Shown here: one piece after another, positions 6,250 through 6,478 of the stretch
How positions within the stretch are numbered: the first letter of the stretch is position 1
Layout: each line of letters starts with the position of its first letter
Assembly: GCA_028290165.1 (NCBI GenBank)
Contig: JAQGKJ010000134.1
Location: 1-6,478 of the forward strand
Length of the DNA stretch: 6,478 nucleotides
Origin: Bradyrhizobium sp.
Lineage (GTDB): Bacteria; Pseudomonadota; Alphaproteobacteria; Rhizobiales; Xanthobacteraceae
Direction of reading: 5' to 3'
The notes under the pieces: model-generated
What the model was told of the DNA's origin: nothing
Databases searched by the model: none
What the model saw: the letters and a program-made list of their open reading frames with translations, nothing else
Program-made: the position numbers and the translations under genes

Positions 6250-6478
6250 ATGAAAAATGATCGCAGGAATTCCGTCATTAAGTCTGACCTGAATCGGACG
6301 TTGCCCAAGCGCCAGAGCCGCCGCCAATTTCTCATCAAAACCGGTGGCATCCTTGCCGCCGGCGCCTTCGGCGCCGTGCCGCTGCGCGGCTGGGCGGCCG
6401 ATCCCGTCAATATCGGTGCGCTTTACCCGACCACCGGAAGCATGGCGCAGATCGGCGTCGGCTGCGTCGCCGCCGCCA
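6250..6478 (+). CDS. Tat-exported ABC transporter substrate-binding protein, branched-chain amino acid/urea type (N-terminal part)
   Basis: The frame is open from the ATG at 6250 to the right edge, giving 76 codons with the rest of the gene outside the window. Residues 1-22 are a polar, basic n-region. SRRQFLI at 23-29 is a twin-arginine motif, followed by a mildly hydrophobic stretch (31-45) and a probable signal peptidase site after GWA (residue 49). The mature protein begins near ADPVNIGALYPTTGSMAQIGVG, the typical first beta-strand and loop of periplasmic binding proteins of the LivJ/UrtA/Peripla_BP_6 class. These deliver branched-chain amino acids, urea, amides or aromatic acids to an ABC importer. 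The permease and ATPase genes would be expected just to the right. Transcription probably starts in the AT-rich spacer shared with the divergent GntR gene, under that regulator's control. The specific ligand cannot be told from this fragment. Confidence 0.85.
   Translation, partial: MKNDRRNSVIKSDLNRTLPKRQSRRQFLIKTGGILAAGAFGAVPLRGWAADPVNIGALYPTTGSMAQIGVGCVAAA

Noticed and set aside
6072..6410. A 112-codon minus-strand frame across the regulator/binding-protein spacer
   Set aside because: It overlaps the Tat signal-peptide gene on the opposite strand and crosses the AT-rich operator region; it shows no domain or ribosome site.

Overview
The window reads as GC-rich chromosomal DNA of an alphaproteobacterium, most likely from the Bradyrhizobium/Rhodopseudomonas group. 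This is inferred from codon use, from promoter elements of the alphaproteobacterial general-stress sigma factor type, and from the gene families present. No rRNA, tRNA, CRISPR array, insertion sequence or phage gene was seen. Five protein-coding genes fill almost all of it: three complete and two cut by the window edges.

Left block (1-3946, minus strand). A type-I ABC exporter half-transporter (3946 to 2183) is followed 61 bp later by a glycogen-debranching-type glucosidase (2121 to beyond position 1). They share strand and close spacing, so they are probably one operon. Facing away from them on the plus strand is a GT4 glycosyltransferase (4243-5313).

The 296-bp divergent spacer (3947-4242) holds the most striking signal. 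Two matches to the EcfG (PhyR-NepR-EcfG) promoter consensus GGAAC-N16/17-CGTT lie there, one reading out toward each flanking gene, with the -10 elements 62 and 72 bp from the respective start codons. The simplest reading is a coordinated, stress-induced glycan module: a glycosyltransferase that builds, a glucosidase that trims and an exporter that moves a product. The sequence does not identify the product.

Right block (5332-6478). The glycosyltransferase converges on a FadR/FCD-type GntR regulator (6075 to 5332), with only 18 bp between their stop codons. The regulator is divergent from a Tat-exported, branched-chain-amino-acid/urea-type ABC substrate-binding protein, of which only the first 76 codons are present (6250 to the right edge). 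The 174-bp spacer between them contains a sharply AT-rich patch with a TATTGT-AA-ACAATA palindrome inside three TATTG repeats spaced exactly 12 bp apart. This is a good candidate for the regulator's operator. The right block looks like a separate, substrate-responsive transport locus unrelated to the glycan module.
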